This document shows positions 60,717 to 64,000 of a stretch of 64,000 bases of DNA, piece by piece; the stretch's first letter is position 1, and every line of letters begins with the position of its first letter. Under the pieces are notes generated by a model that saw only the letters and a program-made list of their open reading frames with translations, made no database searches and was not told the DNA's origin. Source of the stretch: Mytilus edulis (taxonomy: Eukaryota > Mollusca > Bivalvia > Mytilida > Mytilidae); NCBI RefSeq assembly GCF_963676685.1, contig NC_092354.1:39826950-39890949 (forward strand), read 5' to 3'. A program made the position numbers and the translations under genes.

Positions 60717-60990
60717 TTAGCTCACATGTCCGCATGGGCAAAATGACCTTTTTTCATCACTTGTCTTCCGTCGTCTGTTAACTTTTACAAAAATCTTCTC
60801 CTCTGAAATGACTGGGCTAAATTTAACAAAAGTGGACCACAATCATCATTAGGGTATCAATTTTTAGAATGTGTCTGATAACCCGCCTGCCAACCAACAT
60901 GGCTGACATGGCTAAAAAATATGAACTGTAAACAGCAATAATGTTCAGCTAAGTAAGATCTACAAATAATCAGATTGAGGAGAAATCAGA
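60717..60990 (-). repeat. Reversed copy of the long dispersed mussel repeat
   Basis: TTAGCTCACATGTCCGCATG, CATCACTTGTCTTCCGTCG, AAAAATCTTCTCCTCTGAAA and GGTATCAATTTTTAG are the reverse complement of the 3' part of the element at 28,058-28,870. Confidence 0.75.
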
Positions 60991-62157
60991 GTGGACTGTA
61001 TTTTAAATCTTCACATATAAATAGGAAAAAAAAAACGTAAGTGAATTAAATTAAAATACAGTGAAAAAGTGAGCTGCCCGTGGATAAGTTAAAATCTGGT
61101 GATAATTGTCAAATTGGTGATATTATAAACTCTAAACAGGAGGTAAAGGATGTGGCTGCGACAAGATTCATAATTTTATCCGTGATAATATATAATATGG
61201 CAGATAAGGCCAGTCCCATGTGAGAAGTTAACCAGTGCTTGTCGTTTGTTTATGTTTATTATATTCGTATTTCGTTTCTCATTTTGTAAATCCGGCCATT
61301 ATTTTATCTTTTATTGTTTTATTGGGATACGATTGCTTTCAAGCAATCTGTAGACTTATACCGGTGGCTCAGAGCATTGCCCTCATGTCAATCGTTTTAT
61401 TCTAAACATTAAGGAACATCTCAGATTCTTATGATTGTCTTGCTTTAAAAGGTAAAAACAAACAAAGGGATTGAACTTAACAACTTTCCTATAATGTTCT
61501 TTTCATAATCTTCATGTTTGATAATTCCCTTGACTTATATGCGTGTTTTAAACAACACGGAAAATCAGAATTAAGCAGTATTTATATTTAGTATTTTTAT
61601 AAATTTAGAAACACGTCAGAGGGAATTCCCAGTTTTGATAAAATGCGAGAGTTCTCTGAATTCCGATAAATCTATTTCTGTCATTTAAGAACTGAAGTGG
61701 AGTTTTTCTTATATGTCACCGTTATGAAACTGATATTTGAGATTGTACTTCCATAAAGAAATAGAGAACCATCTAGGTCGTTTAATAAACATTTAATATA
61801 CGTTCTTGCTCCAGGGTTTGGTTTGGAAATTATGCGCATGCGTATAGACTTCAAGGGGTTTTAGATTGAATGGTTGCTCTGGATTCTCCACTCAATTAAT
61901 TAATTTATAACTCATGGGATCTTTTCTATGTATGTCTGCTATTGAATGTTATTGTTGTTGCATAATTTTAAATCATATGCATCATTTAAATTAAAATAAA
62001 TGTAATCCTCATCGTAGAACACCCCTTCAGGCGAAATGGAGTCTTCCATATTATCGTTTCGAGTTGTCTCCCTTCCGGAAGTAACTTCCGTGAATTCTGA
62101 ATCAAAACAACATGTCGAGTATTAGCTTATTCTGTCAATAAACGTCGAATTATATTA

Positions 62158-62220
62158 AAAACGATCGCATTTTAAACCGATAAATGTGTCACATTTATCG
62201 GTTTAAAATGCGATCGTTTT
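62158..62220. repeat. Perfect 31-bp palindrome with a one-base centre
   Basis: Arms 62,158-62,188 and 62,190-62,220 are exact reverse complements around a single T at 62,189. The outer part reads AAAACGATCGCATTTTAAAC. There is no ORF and no repeat family member elsewhere in the window. Confidence 0.95.
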
Positions 62221-63316
62221 GAATAATTGTGTACGGAAAGGAGTCATGATCACTGAACCAAAGGAAATTAAATATTTAAAGAGTTAGGAATGGGGTTCCT
62301 CCTAGAATTAACGTAGGAAAATAGGTGATAAGATACGAAGTGAAATACCTTCTCTCAGTCTGAGTCTCAGTGACTGCTGTGGAAAGTAAACTTGGAATTG
62401 ATAGTACAAAAATAAAACATAGGCCTGATTACATTGTTCATACGCTTTTATCCGTGATTGGTTATTTTGTAACTATCTTAAATGTGCAGTTGAATTAGTT
62501 TTGAAAATAATATTATCCAGCTACATATATACATGTGTCAATGAAACAACGGCAATCGTATCCCTCAGAGCAATCTGCTCTTTGATTTGCATTCTGTGTT
62601 TGGTCTCTAGTGAAGAGTTTTCTGCTAGGCAATCATACCACGTCTTCTGTTTTTGTATATAAATACAGTTTCTGAGAATTGATTACCTTAAAGAAGAACA
62701 ATTTATTTTGAAACTAAATCATACCCATAAGCTACTCTTGGATAAATTGCTTGATTAATGTTCTTAAACTGAATGTGTAGTGTGCTGTCTAAGGTGAGAT
62801 TCAATTTAATAAGATGGTTAGTAGGAACACTAGGTTTTCCTTTTCTGTATTTCGGATTTTAAAGAATATTTTTCTTTTTTTATGCGAATCCCGGAACAAT
62901 GATTCTCTCTAACGAATCTGTTTAATTTGTTCACAGAATAGACAAGCATGCCGAAGTTTCACGAGTTGTTAAACTTTAAAGAATAGATTGAAATCCTTGA
63001 AGGAAGGTGTATGGACAAACTTATAAGCGAATAGTTAAGAAGGTATTTCAATCTTTATTCAAGTTTATTCTCTGCTTATACCCTTTCATGATTAAAACAC
63101 GGAAACTGTTTGGAAACTTGCAATATATCTGGCATTTTAATAATTCTAATGAAATCAAATTAAGGATTTTATATTCAAAATAATCATAATTATTGTTCCT
63201 TTTAGAAAAGTAGATTATAAATACCATATTGATTAAAAAAGATAACTTAGTTCACGATAAAAGGTGAAATTACTTGACAGAAAGAAGACACTGTTTAATA
63301 TGTGTATATATTTGTG

Positions 63317-63564
63317 TTATTTATGATTCCGTCGTATCATCAAAATGCTCTTTGTTATGTCTCCTCTCCAGCTACCCCAGTACATTCTACCATTGTTACC
63401 ATTATACGCCGCATTAAAATCTGATGCATAACAATGGTTAAACCACCAGGCGCTTTTCCGTTCCACAGCACAGTTGCGGTCTGAACTGTCATTATCTCTA
63501 TCTTTGGTCGTGAATGGTTGTCCGTCCGCCTTTAGTGTACTACCACTATTACCTATGCTGTCAC
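63317..63564 (-). CDS. Fibrinogen-related domain protein, last exon (partial gene)
   Basis: The encoded C-terminus of a fibrinogen-like (FReD) domain is clear. FTTKDRDND is the calcium-site loop, then NCAVERKSAWWFNHC holds the conserved cysteine pair and WW motif, then ASDFNAAY (usual form NLNG-Y), and YWGSWRG leads to a basic end and stop (TAA at 63,317). The likely 3' splice site is AAAG|GTGAC, so the exon begins at 63,564; upstream exons lie beyond the window. FReD proteins (FREPs, ficolins, tenascin-like) bind sugars or acetylated groups and are secreted. In molluscs many are lectin-like immune proteins, but the class cannot be told from this exon. The domain is about 82 residues here, a normal terminal portion. 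Confidence 0.85.
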
Positions 63565-64000
63565 CTTTGATGATAAGATAGTACAAATTAATTCATGTCC
63601 CCTTCATTTAACACAGACAAAAATAAACACACACATTCACACATATTCATATCGTAAATGAATTAAGAATTAAAGAATAATGCATATCAGTAAAAAAAGA
63701 GAAGGTTTATCTTAGCAAATTCTGCCCTTAATAAATTGTATACTGCCGTTCATTGTACATACAGCCATTAAATTATTATTTAATGATTAAAATGAGCATC
63801 TAAAGCTTTACTTTTCTTTTTATTCCAACATTGTTACAACATGGGCCCACGGTTGGGGGTCCACTTACATACATCTTGCTGTTAGTTTTCTCGTTTGTAT
63901 TGTTTAATGCTTTGTATATGTTGTTTTTGGTATGGGAATTTTTCATTGTAGAAACAGTATTTTGATGTACAGTTGCTATAACTTATACGTCATTTTGTAT

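Larger units (their letters stand above)
58922..63316. other. Intergenic stretch between SKI8 and the fibrinogen-domain gene
   Basis: No gene is seen. It holds the repeat pair member at 59,705, a tRNA-like sequence at about 60,275, a reversed long repeat at 60,717-60,990, a dispersed repeat trace near 61,200-61,290 and the perfect palindrome at 62,158. A short open frame from an ATG at 62,038 is not convincing. Confidence 0.5.

Noticed and set aside
63317-63586. Frame start at 63,586 taken as the start of a small fibrinogen-like protein
   Set aside because: The fibrinogen match begins at GDS, and the bases before it fit a 3' splice site, so this is a last exon and not a complete gene.

Overview
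This window looks like nuclear DNA of a marine bivalve, most probably a mussel (Mytilus or a close relative). It is AT-rich and has short exons separated by long repeat-filled introns. Many dispersed repeats have a form I remember from mussel genomes, for example copies containing TTGTCTCATTGGCA followed by ACCACATCTTC, and repeats ending in GACGACGACGAC. The species call rests on memory of these repeats and on the gene types; no search was run.

Layout. 1-10,127 holds repeats only: a tRNA-headed SINE-like unit, an 80-bp satellite, a ~200-bp tandem array, a TTAA-flanked MITE and a perfect 41-bp-arm hairpin. 10,128-12,265 (minus) is a large 3' exon of a Mab-21-like (cGAS-fold family) protein that ends in a MYND zinc finger. 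A 650-bp piece of it is duplicated at 13,042-13,690. 17,221-21,785 (plus) is a two-exon gene with an apparent HEPN-like N-terminal domain, one membrane segment and a NACHT/STAND NTPase core; it is broken by an in-frame TAA. 21,786-31,086 is repeat-rich and contains a 3.4-kb DNA transposon-like element.

31,087-38,291 (minus) is a complete ten-exon TTC23-type gene (ciliary TPR protein). 40,981-58,582 (plus) is a complete eleven-exon SKI8/WDR61 gene (WD40 subunit of the SKI and PAF1 complexes). The two housekeeping genes are head to head, about 2.7 kb apart. The longest SKI8 intron contains a ~6.2-kb region bounded by 34-bp inverted repeats, with inverted arrays of a palindromic minisatellite inside each end; I consider this the most unusual structure in the window. 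58,583-63,316 is repeats. 63,317-63,564 (minus) is the last exon of a fibrinogen-domain (FREP/ficolin-like) gene that continues beyond the window.

The reconstructed SKI8 and TTC23 reading frames close exactly (307 and 494 codons plus stop) with consistent splice phases, which strongly supports those two models. The Mab-21/MYND, HEPN-NACHT and fibrinogen genes belong to families that are expanded in bivalves and often linked to innate immunity. Their co-occurrence is an observation, not proof of a working system.
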